This document shows, piece by piece, positions 1 through 11,280 of a stretch of DNA of 64,000 nucleotides. The translations under genes and the position numbers were made by a program. Source of the DNA: Leucocoprinus leucothites. Lineage: Eukaryota; Basidiomycota; Agaricomycetes; Agaricales; Agaricaceae. The notes under the pieces were generated by a model. It was not told the DNA's origin. It ran no database searches and saw nothing but the letters and a program-made list of their open reading frames with translations. The DNA lies in the NCBI GenBank assembly GCA_013368445.1, contig JAACJO010000034.1, positions 62,001 through 126,000 of the forward strand, read 5' to 3'. Position 1 is the first letter of the stretch. The number at the start of each line of letters is the position of its first letter.

Positions 1-289
1 TCTGTCAAAGAAGCTTTAGAAGTTCTTTTTTGATCATCTAACATGATCACAAGGTAAGTCCAAATACAATAATGCAGTTATATTTAATAATCACATGTCA
101 TCAAAATATAAATAAATCCAAACAAGACATAATGAGTCATAATGAGACAAAGTAAATAAGTCAAAACAAATAAAATAAAACAAGAACAAATACAAGAGAA
201 AACATAATTGCAATATTACTTAAGTAAAGCTAATATCAACTTTGCATTGTAGATGGAACAAATGCTAGATATAATCAATATACATAACA
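1..289 (-). mobile_element. LTR-1 family, 5' part of an LTR cut by the window edge
   Basis: This stretch is the reverse complement of the first part of the complete LTR at 24079-24709. Both share TGTTATGTATATT at the LTR start, the TATCTAGCATTTGTT segment and the ACTTAAGTAATATTGCAAT segment. The LTR start lies at 289 and the copy runs leftwards out of the window. Sequence to its right is not the polypurine tract seen before the 24079 copy, so this may be a solo or rearranged LTR. Confidence 0.7.
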
Positions 290-1437
290 CAGGATCTGTG
301 CAAAGGAGAGTTTATTCAAGATGATCTTCAGTACTATAATCAGGGCTAACAATTGCTTTATTAGTGTAGGAAGGGTAGTCAAGTTTGATGGGGAAAGTAG
401 TTGAGGATCAAGGGGGTTTGACATAAGGTTATTAAACTTTTATTTTAGATAGCACATTTTTTGAGCAGGATAAAAATGAGAGTATAAAATTCAATTCTCT
501 AGGGCGACTATTTCAGAGCCTTTTTATACTACACACAATTAATGGTCAAGGAATGAAGGAAGAGGGTAGCTACAAGTCTAGCATACTACAAGTGGCACAA
601 GCCACCATCTATACATATCCAAGCATTGTGCAACAATGTACTACAAATAATGAAACACAACCACAAAGAGAAAACAAAAGAACATGATCTATACCTGATC
701 TAGCTGAATCCAGCACTATGCCACCATCTATACTACTACTGTGCATGTACTCATGCTGCTACACATGTAGCCTACCAGCTACTCCTACACTAACATATAT
801 CTGCTTGCTAATAAAGCTTCCTCACTGTGATCCATCCCATACTCTGATGCTACCAATTGAATTTTTCCAATTGAAAGTTATGGTGTGCATGAGAGCAGAA
901 TATGGGATAGGCTTGTCAGTCATTACAAGGGGATTTACAGGAGCCAGGTCAAGCTATGTTTGCAGGATACTTGTCACAATCTGTGATCACAACCTTTCCA
1001 ATTCAATCTCCAACTATTCTTTCAACTTCCAATTCCTCCAATTTTTATTGTCTACTATTTCTATAAATATTTCGCAGCCTGTTTCCACTCCTCATTCTAT
1101 CCTCCTTTCATTGCGCTCATATTTGTTTCCACCATTCCATTTATGTTTGTTATTCTCCATTGCATCATGTCTGTTATTGTCTATTTACCTTTCGTTTATC
1201 TGTTTATCTGTTTATTGTCACATTGTGATTTCGCAATATTTATGTGTTATTTGTCCGATTTCACATTATCTTAAATATGTCACTACTAGCTCATGTATTA
1301 ACTATTCTGAATATTGACTAAGATTCCACTCTTACTCTCTGTCCAATTATTCCTTCAGTGTTGAATTCCAATTCACACTGCCTGTCATCTTCCTTGTAAA
1401 CCAAATCAGTTGATGTGATATCAGAAGGGTGCAGCAC
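290..1437. other. AT-rich interval, no supported gene
   Basis: Only one long open frame occurs here (718-1317). It has strongly biased pyrimidine-rich composition and no recognisable motif. The segment near 1060-1280 has an LTR- or promoter-like look (CTATAAATATTTCGCAG) but no second copy was found in the window. Confidence 0.4.
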
Positions 1438-1732
1438 ATATGCTGAAGCCAATGACTAATCTTTCTGTAACTTTTGCACACTTAGTAAGTGCCAGTAATT
1501 TGCAAACCTTGACAGTACTGGTGAGCCAGTACTCCCATACTACTATATGGAACCTGTTTATCAACCAAATTTTTTTCAGAATGTTTACTGTCTTGCTGAG
1601 GTACCCAATCTTGGAACACAATTCAAGGCCCAGAAGTTTGGGATTGATAAGTGTGAGGTCATCCCATCTTGTGGTGGAAGGACAGGAAGCAGTCAATGGA
1701 TTGCTGTGAAGGATCTTGCTATAATTGGTTAA
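1438..1732 (+). pseudogene. Unrecognised Cys-containing protein fragment
   Basis: One plus-strand frame reads through 1438-1732 with two in-frame stops (a TAA at 1456-1458 and another near 1496). It keeps protein-like composition: a Cys-rich stretch SFCNFCTLSKCQ, then MEPVYQPNFFQNVYC and CEVIPSCGGRTGSSQW before a TAA at 1730-1732. The regular cysteines suggest an old coding exon. I do not recognise the family. It may belong to the same decayed element as the KDZ-type fragment 600 bp downstream on the same strand, but that is inference. Confidence 0.35.
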
Positions 1733-2159
1733 TCTGTCATGTGATTACTTTTTGAGCACCATAGTACATTCTGTGAGCTGAATTTGGATATGCACTTGAC
1801 CCACCCCTTGTACCTGTCATCATCAACCTTACACTCCAGTGCTTCCCCTCCCCTCTCATTATCTTTACACTGCTCTCTTCTATACACCCCATTCCAGAGA
1901 GCCATGAAGCATCAAAACAGGCCCTTCACTGGTGTTCACACTGTCTTTGACAACATCTGACCAACAAAACAACTCAAAAGAACCCATACTCCTCATGTGC
2001 CCAAGCTGCCAAATGAGCCAATAGAAGAGGATGAACCACTTGCTGCCAAGGGGGAGCAATGTTCCACTGAGGCTCAGCCCAATGTAGGTCCAAGAAAACA
2101 ATAGGTGAGCCAATTGAGCTCTTCAAAACCAATTACTCAGCTACCAACCACTGCCAGGA

Positions 2160-2611
2160 TATGTTGACAAAACTGGCTGCTTTCCCATGTAATTATCTGT
2201 GAGAAATATAAGAAGAGCTGCTCTCACTGGAAGCAGAGCAAGGCATTGGAGGCCCATGCAGCAGCTGCAAATCTCAATCATCATGCCAGGCACTTTACTG
2301 TTGTCTTAAGTGCTTTACCCATTGACCTCTCTGTTCTGCATGCATTGTCCATGCCCATTGTCAACAGCCCTTCCACCTTGTTCGGAAGTGGATAGACAGT
2401 TTTTTCTTGAGAGCTTTACTCCATGATATTGGTCATGTCATGTATCTTGGGCACAGGGGTGAAAGGTGTCCCTGCAACACTGGAGAGCCCAACTTATTCA
2501 TTGTAATACATACAAATGGAGTACAGTGCCAATACATCCATTATTGCAAGTGCAAGCTATTCACTTGGAATCAAGACAAGGTCCTCCAGCTCATTCAGCA
2601 TCAGCTTTTCC
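2160..2611 (+). pseudogene. KDZ-type transposase N-terminal remnant (CxC2-like cysteine cluster)
   Basis: From 2257 one frame gives a dense cysteine/histidine cluster (CSSCKSQSSC, YCCLKCFTH, LCSACIVHAHCQQPFH), then LHDIGHVMYLGHRGERCP, FIVIHTNGVQCQYIHYCKC and KVLQLIQHQLF. This order of a Cys cluster, a W..FF segment, a LGH.G..CP box, an HTNG box and a terminal C.C is that of the CxC2 region preceding the KDZ transposase domain in basidiomycetes. One in-frame TGA at 2323-2325 sits where an Arg (CGA) is expected. The reading frame is cut at 2611, where an LTR-1 copy begins. No KDZ catalytic core was found in the window. A possible short intron lies around 2104-2140 upstream. Confidence 0.72.
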
Positions 2612-3004
2612 TGTTATAGTAACGCAGGCCTGGTCCTAAGCTGGTGTGATAAGTATCAACTTGATCTTATCAAAGGGGACTCCTTCTTGGTAAGCAACAA
2701 AGTCATTTACAAAGTCAGAGTTATAATATGGCAATTATAAGAGTAAAGACTTTAGTAATTGAGATCTTAAAGCTTAAGTTCAATTCGACTTTGTATAGAT
2801 AAAGGCTCATATTGAGTCTCCACCTAACCAAGTAGAAACAATGTTTCTCCTTGGTAGATGTTGATGGCTTATATATGATACAAGTCTGTATCTAATATTA
2901 ACTAGGGCTAAGGGCTTCTAATGAAAGAAGAGAAGCATACAGCTTTCTTAACACTAATTAAACTATATAAGACACGATCTGTCAAAGAAGCTTTAGAAGT
3001 TCTT
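2612..3004 (-). mobile_element. LTR-1 family, 3' part of an LTR
   Basis: Reverse complement of the 3' two-thirds of the 24079-24709 LTR, ending ACTATAACA (read on the minus strand) at 2612. Shared blocks include the TTAATATTAGATACAGACTT block and the GGTCCTAAGCTGGTGTGAT block. At 3004/3005 it joins directly to the retrotransposon 3' ORF. The polypurine tract and about 240 bp of LTR start present at 24011-24325 are missing, so an internal deletion is likely. The LTR interrupts the KDZ-type fragment at 2611. Confidence 0.78.
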
Positions 3005-4120
3005 CACTGTCTATGTTGAAGTTGGCTTCATCATCATAATAAGGTTCATAATTGCCATCTTCATATGGAGGTGTAAGGGGGTGGTCTCCTTCATAGATGT
3101 GAGAAGTTTGACTGTGATGGGGGCATCCATTTGGACTGTGTCCTCAATGGTTTGGATGGGAGGAATGGACTGAGGTCTGGAGATGACCATATTGTTGTCC
3201 TTGTGGTGTGGGTTTACAGCCTCATTGCAGTGTAAAAGGAGGGTTGTAGGTGGTGCCAAGAGTGGTGGTGTTAACAGCCGTGGATGTTGGATTATGTTGT
3301 TTGGATTGAAGTCCATCAACATGGTGATGGGGGTGCCATGATTGCCGGTTGGTACACCAGACTGTCAGGGCTGTACTCTAGTAGATTTGGAGATGGACTG
3401 TAGAGCAAGAGCCTTGGTGGCATTGACTCTCTCAGTAATGGAAAGTGCTGCCAGGGTGACTGGGGGTAGATCCCATTGAGCAATTCCTTTATAAGGATTT
3501 CAGGAACAATACTTGGTGAAATGGCCAGGGGCAAAAGTGTTGCACCAGGTGCAATGATATCCTGGGCAAAGTGTCTTGATATGACCCATTCTGTGACATA
3601 TGTCACAGGTTCAACTAGTACGTCCATGCCAAGTCACATCTTGATTGGTATTTCAAGAAAGTTCATTAGTAGGTATTGGAGGGAGTGTACACAGTAATAT
3701 GGCATTGTGTGCAACCACATCATGATGTTGCTGAGGTTTGATGCTAGGTGTGGAAGTTTCTCCTTTGTCATCAGCTGGGGCATGCTCAGAATTCTGTGCA
3801 TGTCACTCTGGAGCTTGTTGATACTTGAGCATAATGAAGTAATCTCTATCTGGGTTGGTGCATTTGATGTGTCAGATGATGTTCTGAGTATAGGGACCCC
3901 TAGGGATATGGTGTGCCAGGTTACTGATATGGAAGTCCATTTCTTCCTGGAGACACTTGTATTCACTTTTTGCAGAAGTGAGAGCATCAAGGCAATTCCC
4001 AATGTTGTAGACATATGAAGTGAGTCTAGGATTGCTGCCATAGGGGGACAAAAAGTCAATGGCTGTTTGTTCTCGAAGAAATGTGCATTGTAGGGTAGCA
4101 TTCTTCTTATAGGGTGAAGA
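3005..4120 (-). pseudogene. Chromovirus extra 3' ORF, minus-strand copy
   Basis: This is the counterpart of the plus-strand ORF at 22260-24010, readable here in several frames with stops and shifts. Conserved segments include TAIDFLSPYGSN, SAKSEYKCLQEEMDF, NLAHHIPRGPYTQN, HFAQDIIAPGATLLP and EILIKELLNG. The N-terminal half looks helical and coiled-coil-like; the C-terminal part is Pro/Thr-rich. In the other copy this ORF lies between the integrase chromodomain and the 3' LTR, an unusual place for a coding region in Ty3/gypsy elements. The function is unknown to me. The right edge (about 4120) joins abruptly to the LTR-2 repeat. Confidence 0.6.
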
Positions 4121-4493
4121 GCTGGGAAAGACGTGTGTCCCCAACAAGAAGCCTCAAATGACATATTGGGAAGTTCATCTTACCCAAAATGATGGGCAGC
4201 AACTGCCAGCAAAGAAGTTGTGCTGTGCCAGTTTTGCCTAAGTACAACTTCTGAGGATTCACAAACATGACACATAGCTAAATAGTTTGATCAACATTAA
4301 GCAGTGCCAAGATAATCAGGGGGCTAAGAATAGAAGCCACACATGGGAACTGGTGATCAAAAATGCCCAGGTACTTCCTGAAAGAAGTCAGGCAGGTCAC
4401 GATAAATTGCCATGGCTGTGCAGGACATTTAGAACGTTCTAGAACACTACCCATACATAGGCTGAGGACAGCCAGAGTTGGGTAAGGGGGAGA

Positions 4494-5442
4494 TGTGACA
4501 CAAAAACCGAAAATAAACAGGGAATACTAATATTTTCGCGATTTCACACTTAGCATTATAAAAGAATAATGCTATGCCTAAGAGCCCTATAGTGCATTAG
4601 CAGTGTAGCTATAAAGCTACTTACTAAGAAGTAATATGGTCAACCAATATGGCAGGTGAGACTGGTAATCTAGTACAGCTGTCCACTGTTGTGAACCGTT
4701 CCAGGAATTTGAACCCTCAACTTCAGGATACTACATCACTGAATTACTGCTTTGGGACTCGAGGGAAACCCCCATGCTGAGAACAATCCAAACGATCTAA
4801 AAATAAGGACCAGGGTCTAGAACTGGATCAGAAGGATCAACAGACTGGTTAACAGACAACAATCCATGCTTTCCACATGTACAAGACAAGAGCCTAGCTA
4901 CCCCACTGCTTAGCTACGTCATTTCCACACTGCTCAGTCATCCAACTGTACTGGCCAAGCAAACCGATGGTCACATTGATATGGCAGAGGTCCATTGGGT
5001 AAAGAAAATAGCACAGCCAAAATGATTATCCATGATTAATAAAGGTTTAATGAAAGAAACTCATGTGGTAGCTACTCCACTACCCACATGACAACCTAGA
5101 GATCGAACGGACCTGCTGGTCGGTGTTTCATCATAAAAGTATACCCAGTCGAATCCAGGACAATTCAGTCATTTTCTATTAGTCAATTTCGAGTCATACC
5201 TATTTCTTTCTAGAATATTTCGTCTATTTTCGTATCTCTCAAATAATATAAAAAGGGCCCGACAGCATGTGGATAGGAAAGGAATGCTACGCCTCTGTAG
5301 TGCTATATGGTGTGCAGACCACAAAATAAGCATTTTTGAGTGAATAAGTAATCAACCTTCTAAGAGAACTCTAATAGGAAAGACTTCTACTAGTTAATCT
5401 AAGAAATATTCTAAGATGTCTCGAGTTCGACCTAGTGTCACA
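4494..5442 (+). mobile_element. LTR-2 family LTR, copy A
   Basis: The segment starts TGTGACAC directly after the purine tract and ends GTGTCACA, a perfect 8-bp inverted terminal pair, with 949 bp between the outer bases. The copy at 12146-13094 has exactly the same length. A TATAAAAAGG-type box (AATATAAAAAGGGCC near 5247) could be the LTR promoter. Orientation and the upstream purine tract make this a 3' LTR. Confidence 0.7.
4698..4760 (-). other. tRNA-like segment inside LTR-2 (box A/box B resemblance)
   Basis: Read on the minus strand, the segment has an A-box-like TAATTCAGTGATG and a B-box-like GGGTTCAAATTCC. The second LTR copy (12350-12410) has GGTTCAAATCC, a perfect box B with a pairing T-stem, AGGG/CCCT. 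The box A to box B spacing (about 31 nt) is too short for a full tRNA and the anticodon arm is not convincing. It is at best a tRNA-derived remnant. Confidence 0.3.
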
Positions 5443-5511
5443 GCAAAGTAGCTACCAAGCTAAGAAGGCTTGTAGTTAAAGCATATTGACCACACCAGCA
5501 CCAGTGTGTGA

Positions 5512-5816
5512 CTGAGTGGGTGATTATAGATAAGGTCCAGTTGACCTTAGAGAGAAACAGAGACAGCCTCAGGATAAAAGATCTTAGTTATAGAAGTCAG
5601 CTAAGCCTCACAAACTGCACACTTAGTCAGGATCCTAGTACAGTGTTTGAGAATTTCACAAAGTAAATAAAATAGAATTTAGTTTCATTGCACATTTCGC
5701 ATTATTCAGCAGTAGTTACATAAATCCTCATCTATTTCTCATACTTCCCCTCGAATTTGTTTGATGTTACATTCTAGCTACCTAGCTAGTACTCTACTTG
5801 ATGTTATATCCATATG
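5512..5816. other. Interval without a recognised feature
   Basis: AT-rich sequence between the LTR-2 copy and the decayed gene to the right. No open frame, repeat partner or terminus could be supported. Confidence 0.4.
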
Positions 5817-8800
5817 TCAACAAGCCTCTACAACGGGAGAAGGCTGAAGGGACTGAAGAAGCTGTTCCTGTTCTAGTGCAAGTACTTCATAACAACAACC
5901 AATGGCATCCATCTCCAGCAGGCATTTGAGCAGGGAGCAGTTGACAGACAGCAGATGAGTCTTTTTAGCTAGGGACTCACACACATCGAAGTTCCTGACT
6001 TGGAGGGTGTGAGCAGCAATTATAAGAGATTGAATGTCTTGAATATAGGTTGCTACTAAGCTGATTAGCAAACTAGCTAACTTGGTAATGAAATACACAT
6101 ACTTGGCAGAGGGAGACATAAATAGCCTTCTGGGAAGCTTGAGGCACCAGAGTTAGCCAGTAACTGAGTGGCCTGGTGATATGCCCTGCTTTGAGTGTCC
6201 ATGCCTGGAACATGGAAGTAAGAAAGGTGTACTATTTTTAGACAAGCAACAGTAGGATAGCTGTTCTAGCCAAAGAATAAGAAGATTTAATTAAGATTAT
6301 CCAATGATACTCCAAGTAGCTACTTACTGAGGTAGTGACAGAATTCCTGCACTTCGGAGTGAAAGAAGACACAACCACAGGCTCATCAAAAGAATGGCAG
6401 GAGTGGCAGTGGCATTGGGAACAGTGTTGGATTTGTTGATAGCTGAGGCAACAGCAGTGGGAGCACTGGCCTTGTCATCAATAACCATGGCCTGTTTAAT
6501 CAGAATTAAGTAGCTACACAGCTGCCTGGCTGGAGAGGCATACTGTTATAGTCACATCATCATCAGAATCCTTGATGGTTGTGGGAGATGTAGATTGCTT
6601 CTTTTTGCAAGGCTGGTTTGGCAATGAGTAAGACAAAAGGAAGGATATGAGACTTAGGATTTGAGATACTTGCCTTTTTGGTAGTAGATGCCAGAGCAGG
6701 ACACTTCAAGCCTTTTTTGGAACCAGCAGTTGTGTTCAATGGAGTGGTGTTATCTGTAGATGCTGGCTCAGCTGGAGCCATAGCAATGGCCATAGGACCA
6801 CCCTTGGCAGTGCCCTCTGCACCTTCACCACCTTTATTGGTGTTCTGAATGCAGTAATGGTTCAAGGCCTCAAAGTAAGGAGGTGCCACATAGCCCAAAA
6901 TATTGTTCAAAGTATAGTAGATGTAGTGACAGATATGGAAGGCCTGCTTACAGGCTTTGCTATCTTGAGCAAGGACAGGGTCACTGGTCAGCTTCTTGAC
7001 AAGCTCAGCCTGGAAAGCAAGTTAGCAACCTAGCTACCATGCTAAGGGAGAGTACTCATAGCAAGAGGGTCGAGTTGCGACATCAAAAAGGATACAAAGG
7101 AAGGCATAATGTTGCCATTCTGGTGGCCTTGGAAAGTGGTACAAATCGACATGGTGAGCTGGTCAAGTTCGCAATAAGTAGTGGATTCAGTGGAACTGGT
7201 GATGGAAGACATGATACACTAGAAGACAAAGATTTCACAAAGGAGTGGAGAAATTTGACAAAGTCTGTGCTCTCATACCTTCATTTTATAAGGGACAGCC
7301 AGGTAGCTACATAGCAACAGGCTAAAAAGTACGGGATGTGTTAGAGGTTGGATTACCACTAACAAGGGCAATTGGATATACCCCTTGGGATTAAACGCTG
7401 ATCTTACTCCTACATGACTATCCATTGAATTTTTCTGTACTGAGATTTTTTTTTCAAGTACATATGACACCTTGCTGGGTGGTCCAGGTTTGGCCTGACT
7501 TTGGTAAGGGGGAGAGGGTTACTTAGCAATTCATGATACATGTTACCAAAGACAGTCCTGCAAAAGCTACTCAGTTGAAATTGGCCAGGGCAAGATTTTT
7601 CGAATTCTATTACCCCTTAATAAGTCTGAAAGTCTCACTCACACCTCATGGGAAACCAGAGACAACAAGATAGGATTGCAGGATAATAGGGGAAGGTGGA
7701 TAGATACATGATAGGAGGTGGGAGATGATGACAATGACACTACAAGAAATAACAGCAAAAAGGAAAGTCCGACTCAAAACACAAGCTCAGCCTCCAAGTA
7801 GCTACCCATTCATGCATAGTTCAAGAAATGTGAAGGAAAAATGGTCCTTAAAGTGGCTGCAGCAAGAGATTGAAATACAACATGAAAAAGATTACCCAGT
7901 AGCCATGCCTTTACCTTTGAGGCTAGATGATGACTTCCTCTTCTTACCCTTAGTCCCACAAGAATGGACTCAGGCAGCAAAATGAAGGTTGGTGAGACCT
8001 GGATGCTCTTGTAGCCCAAGGGCTTCTCCTTCTTTGGCAGCTTGCTCAAGCAAAGTGATGACATTCTTGTGGAGGGTAAAGGCTGTCTCGAGACATTTCG
8101 AAAAATCAGAAGTCACATCTGAAGATTTGTAGATGGCTGTAGAAACCTTGGAAGGCTTCAGGATTGTCCAAGATACCAGTATTGACAAGGAAGTTGGGAC
8201 TGTACATCTGAGCCAAACAGTTGAGGTTGTACAGCAAATTTGCTAACTATAGGCAGTACTGCTCGACAGAATATGTGAGCTGCTGCTGAGTAAAGATGAC
8301 TTGAGCATGTGTGGCCGCCAAGGTTTGAAGATGACGAGAAAAGTCTGTAATAATAATAATAATAATAACAATATGAGACTATGAAGGGAAGATGAACAGA
8401 TACAAGAGACATACCTGAGAAACCCATGATCAAGAGACAATAGGTCTTGTTAGCATACATGAACAATGAAGTGTCCATGACAGAGAAGGAGCAGTGGCTC
8501 CAACTCTCTTTACAACATTCATCACAGGCTTGACCAGGAAGGCAGGGAGTACAAGTACCCTGACTCTTTGTGATGCACCAAAGGCAATGTGCAGGAGTTT
8601 TGAGGTACACAGGAAAAAGTTGATAAATTAAAGAAAAGGAAAAGATGAACTACTTACTTTGCGAGTATCTGGGAGAACAAACATCTCCTTCAAAACATCA
8701 AGAGAGGAAGAAAATTTGCTGCCTGAAGCAGCCACAATCTCCAATGCTGATTGAGGAGCTGGCAAGTAATATAGATGTGTTAAGCAGCTGATACCCAACC

Positions 8801-9895
8801 CAAGGATTGAGGAAAAGGACTTACTGCAAACCCAGAGAGTTTTCTTACCTACCTTACAGGGAACAAGATGGCAGCCATTCTCATCATAGCATTCTTTGGA
8901 CAAAGGTACATCCTCTTCAGACAACTCTTCTGCAGCCTCCTCCATATGGACCTTTGAAGAAGAGGCTCTGGCTGGCTTGGCTGGCACCTTCTTTGGTGGA
9001 GGTTTCTTCACCAGCATCTTTCTTGTCGATGTGCAAGTTGGCTTTGGAGGTGGTGTTGGAATTCACTCAGATGACAAGCCAGAGGAAGGCTCTGCCTCCA
9101 CACCTGAAAGGGAGGAAGCTGTCACTTGATCAGGCTCATCCTCTTGGTAAGACTCAGATTCAGGAGAACCATTGGCCTCAGAAACAGCAGACAGAGATGA
9201 AGGAACTGGTGGAAGAGGGGGAGCTTTGACAGAACTGTGCTTCTTGGCAGTAGGATAAGTAGACAAAGGAGAGGCAATGACCTCAGACTGGTGAATGGTT
9301 TGAGGAGTCACAGGGAAAGGATACTCCCAGTTGGGAGGAATATGTGAAAGATGAACGAACAGGAACAGGAGCTAGAGCCACTGTGAGTACCTGGGGCACC
9401 CCCACAGTCAGCAGGATCTCAGGCTCCAGAATTGTGATTGGTGGTTGAGAAAGTGTTGGCGAGGGGGCTGAGGGAACTTGGCCACCTTCCAGCATGGCAG
9501 GATCTATAGTAGCAGACAGCATGGCCCAATTGAGCAAGGAAGGAGTGAATGGAGGGGCCTTGGGTATCATAGCAACTTGGCTAGAACATGGCATCATAGA
9601 CACAGGATTATAAATGATCGATTGTGGAACAGGGGTAGTAGGCCGCAGCACAGGAAGCTCTTGATGAGCTTTCTTGGAGATTGGAGCCACTAGCATGTTG
9701 GGTGAGATGGCCTTGCACTTCTTGGAACCCTTAGCTGGTTATAGCTCAGGTTGAGGAGAAGCTAGCCCTGTAAAGTGAGGGGATAAACAAAACAATGATA
9801 AAAAGAGAAAGTCACACACCAGCCTCCACAGAGCTCGGTGACCCATCCTTGTGTAGCTTACAATGACCTTTAGACAGTGGAACTATTTTCTTCTT
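5817..9895 (-). pseudogene. Broken spliced gene of unknown function with a cysteine cluster (part left of mariner)
   Basis: Several minus-strand open segments form one decayed gene, read from right to left. A Pro/Ser-rich segment (9283-9696) is followed by an acidic Pro/Ser segment with PTPPPKPTC and KKPPPKKVPAKPARA (8628-9311). A cysteine cluster near 8500-8590 (LWCITKSQGTC, CDECCKESWSHC) and helical segments down to 5817 complete it. Clear GT-AG introns lie at 9768-9819 (52 bp) and 8759-8824 (66 bp), with a third donor GTAAGT at 8657. Frame breaks include TAA for an expected CAA near 9741, TGA near 9062 and a shift around 9300. The cysteine cluster is reminiscent of Zn-cluster proteins near basidiomycete transposons, but I do not recognise the family. 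The first exon continues beyond the mariner at 11491-11610. Confidence 0.55.
8346..8370. repeat. TAA microsatellite
   Basis: Seven or so TAA units within an apparent intron or non-coding part of the broken minus-strand gene. Only the repeat itself can be supported. Confidence 0.8.
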
Positions 9896-9896
9896 A
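9895..9896. repeat. TA target site of mariner copy 1, left side
   Basis: The dinucleotide TA precedes the first base of the element. Its partner is at 11490-11491. This is the duplicated target dinucleotide of Tc1/mariner transposons. Confidence 0.85.
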
Positions 9897-10105
9897 CAGT
9901 GGCTCAAAAAACTGTCCCAATGTTTTCGCATTTTGGACATATTTGCTAATACCAGGGCAGATATATGGCCTAGCATCCTGAAAATATTCACACAGGTACC
10001 TTGACATATTGGGCGCATATATTCCCATGATCACATGACCTTGTCCATCAATGAATTAATAATGAATTATCGAAAATATCTACTCATTGGGACAGTTTTT
10101 TGACC
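9897..10105 (+). repeat. Left terminal inverted repeat of mariner copy 1
   Basis: Pairs with 11281-11489. The repeat itself begins with TCAAAAAACTGTCCCAATG (after CAGTGGC) and ends with its reverse complement CATTGGGACAGTTTTTTGA, so each TIR carries two copies of the same box in opposite orientation. These are likely transposase-binding sites, by analogy with IR/DR-type Tc1 elements. Confidence 0.88.
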
Positions 10106-10243
10106 CCCTGTCAGCCTCCCAGTATCTACCTTGTAACATGCCAGGGGAGCATCAGGGCAGGCGTGGGAGTAATAAACAAGATCATGTGACCTTGGTTGAC
10201 ATGTTGAGATGGCTACAACTGTCTTTCTTCCTGCCACTACATC

Positions 10244-11263
10244 ATGAAAGCTATCTCCTCTACCCAATACTCCCAAGTCACTTCTCTTCTCAAAGATGGC
10301 TATTCCTTGCGCCAGATTGAACATAAAACTGGTCTAGGAAAGTCTACTGTTGGGAGGATCAAGAAAGAAGTTGATGGGGACAAGGAAAACAACAAGGGAG
10401 GACGTCCTTCCAAGCTTTCTCCTCGTGATAAAAAAGCAATAATTCACCAAATAACCTCTGGAAAGCTAGACAATGCTGTCCAGGCTACAACTTTCATTAA
10501 CTCTACTCTGTCTGACCCTGTCACACCCCAAACTGTCAGAAATACCCTTCAGGATAATGGATTTCGCTCTGTAACCAAGATCAAACGACCTCTACTCAAA
10601 AAGCAACATCGTGAGGAACACCTTGACTTTGCACATGAACATAGGAATTGGACAGTGGAGGACTGGAAGAGGGTGTTGTGGACAGATGAAACAAAGATCA
10701 ACAGGATTGGGTCAGATGGAAAGGTGTATACCTGGAAGGAGAGGGGGGAACCACTGTCAGATAGGACCACTCTCCCTACTGTCAAACATGGAGGAGGTGG
10801 TAACATGATGGTGTGGGGGTGTATGGGGTGGAATGGGGTAGGAAAGCTGATAGAGGTTCAAGGGAATATGGATGCAGTGCAATACTGCGAGATTTTGGAC
10901 AATGGGGTGGTGGAAAGCTTTGAAAAGTTGGAGATGGAGGAGGAGGAGAGGATATTCCAGCAGGATAATGACCCAAAACACACCTCAAAACTGGGACAAC
11001 AATGGTTTGTGGACAACAACATTCAAGTTCTACCATGGCCTGCACAATCCCCTGACCTAAATCCCATTGAACACCTCTGGACCTACCTGAAGGACCAGCT
11101 GAAGGCATATGAAAGACCACCCAAGGGAGTATTTGAATTGTGGGAGAGGCTAGTAGAGGAGTGGAATAAGATTCCAGCAGAAAGGTGCCAAAGGCTGATA
11201 GAAAGCATGCCCAGAAGGATTGAGGCAGTTATCAGGGCAAGAGGAGGTCATACAAAGTATTGA
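10244..11263 (+). CDS. Tc1/mariner-family DD34E transposase, intact
   Basis: A 339-residue cut-and-paste transposase. Residues 1-60 form an N-terminal helix-turn-helix (SLRQIEHKTGLGKSTVGRIK) followed by a GRPSK AT-hook-like linker. Residues 60-115 form a second HTH-like domain (TPQTVRNTLQDNGF). The catalytic triad is visible: D148 in LWTDE, D241 in QQDNDPKHT and E276 in SPDLNPIEHLW. The spacing of 34 residues between the second D and E defines the Tc1 (DD34E) group. The length matches Tc1 transposases (about 340 aa). The ATG lies 138 bp inside the left TIR, and the stop is 18 bp before the right TIR. There is no intron and no internal stop. It acts in the nucleus on its own TIRs and integrates at TA. 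Confidence 0.95.
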   Translation: MKAISSTQYSQVTSLLKDGYSLRQIEHKTGLGKSTVGRIKKEVDGDKENNKGGRPSKLSPRDKKAIIHQITSGKLDNAVQATTFINSTLSDPVTPQTVRNTLQDNGFRSVTKIKRPLLKKQHREEHLDFAHEHRNWTVEDWKRVLWTDETKINRIGSDGKVYTWKERGEPLSDRTTLPTVKHGGGGNMMVWGCMGWNGVGKLIEVQGNMDAVQYCEILDNGVVESFEKLEMEEEERIFQQDNDPKHTSKLGQQWFVDNNIQVLPWPAQSPDLNPIEHLWTYLKDQLKAYERPPKGVFELWERLVEEWNKIPAERCQRLIESMPRRIEAVIRARGGHTKY

Positions 11264-11280
11264 GTAGGTAGATAACAGAG

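Larger units (their letters stand above)
4121..5511 (+). repeat. LTR-2 repeat unit, copy A (gypsy polyprotein tail, polypurine tract and LTR)
   Basis: About 1.39 kb here is repeated at 11773-13164 in the same orientation with scattered substitutions. The first 370 bp end with a frame giving GQPELGKGEM, which resembles the C-terminal tail of basidiomycete Ty3/gypsy polyproteins. A polypurine tract (AAGGGGGAGA) and the LTR follow. The shared sequence runs about 70 bp past the apparent LTR end, so either the true LTR end is further right or a larger block was duplicated. Confidence 0.72.

Noticed and set aside
718..1317. 199-codon open frame rich in Ser, Leu, Cys and Tyr
   Set aside because: Pyrimidine-rich low-complexity sequence, no motif and no splice or repeat support; an open frame by composition.
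10549..11120. Overlapping minus-strand open frames opposite the mariner transposase
   Set aside because: Shadows of the intact transposase gene; the same frames reappear opposite the copy at 60.1-61.1 kb.
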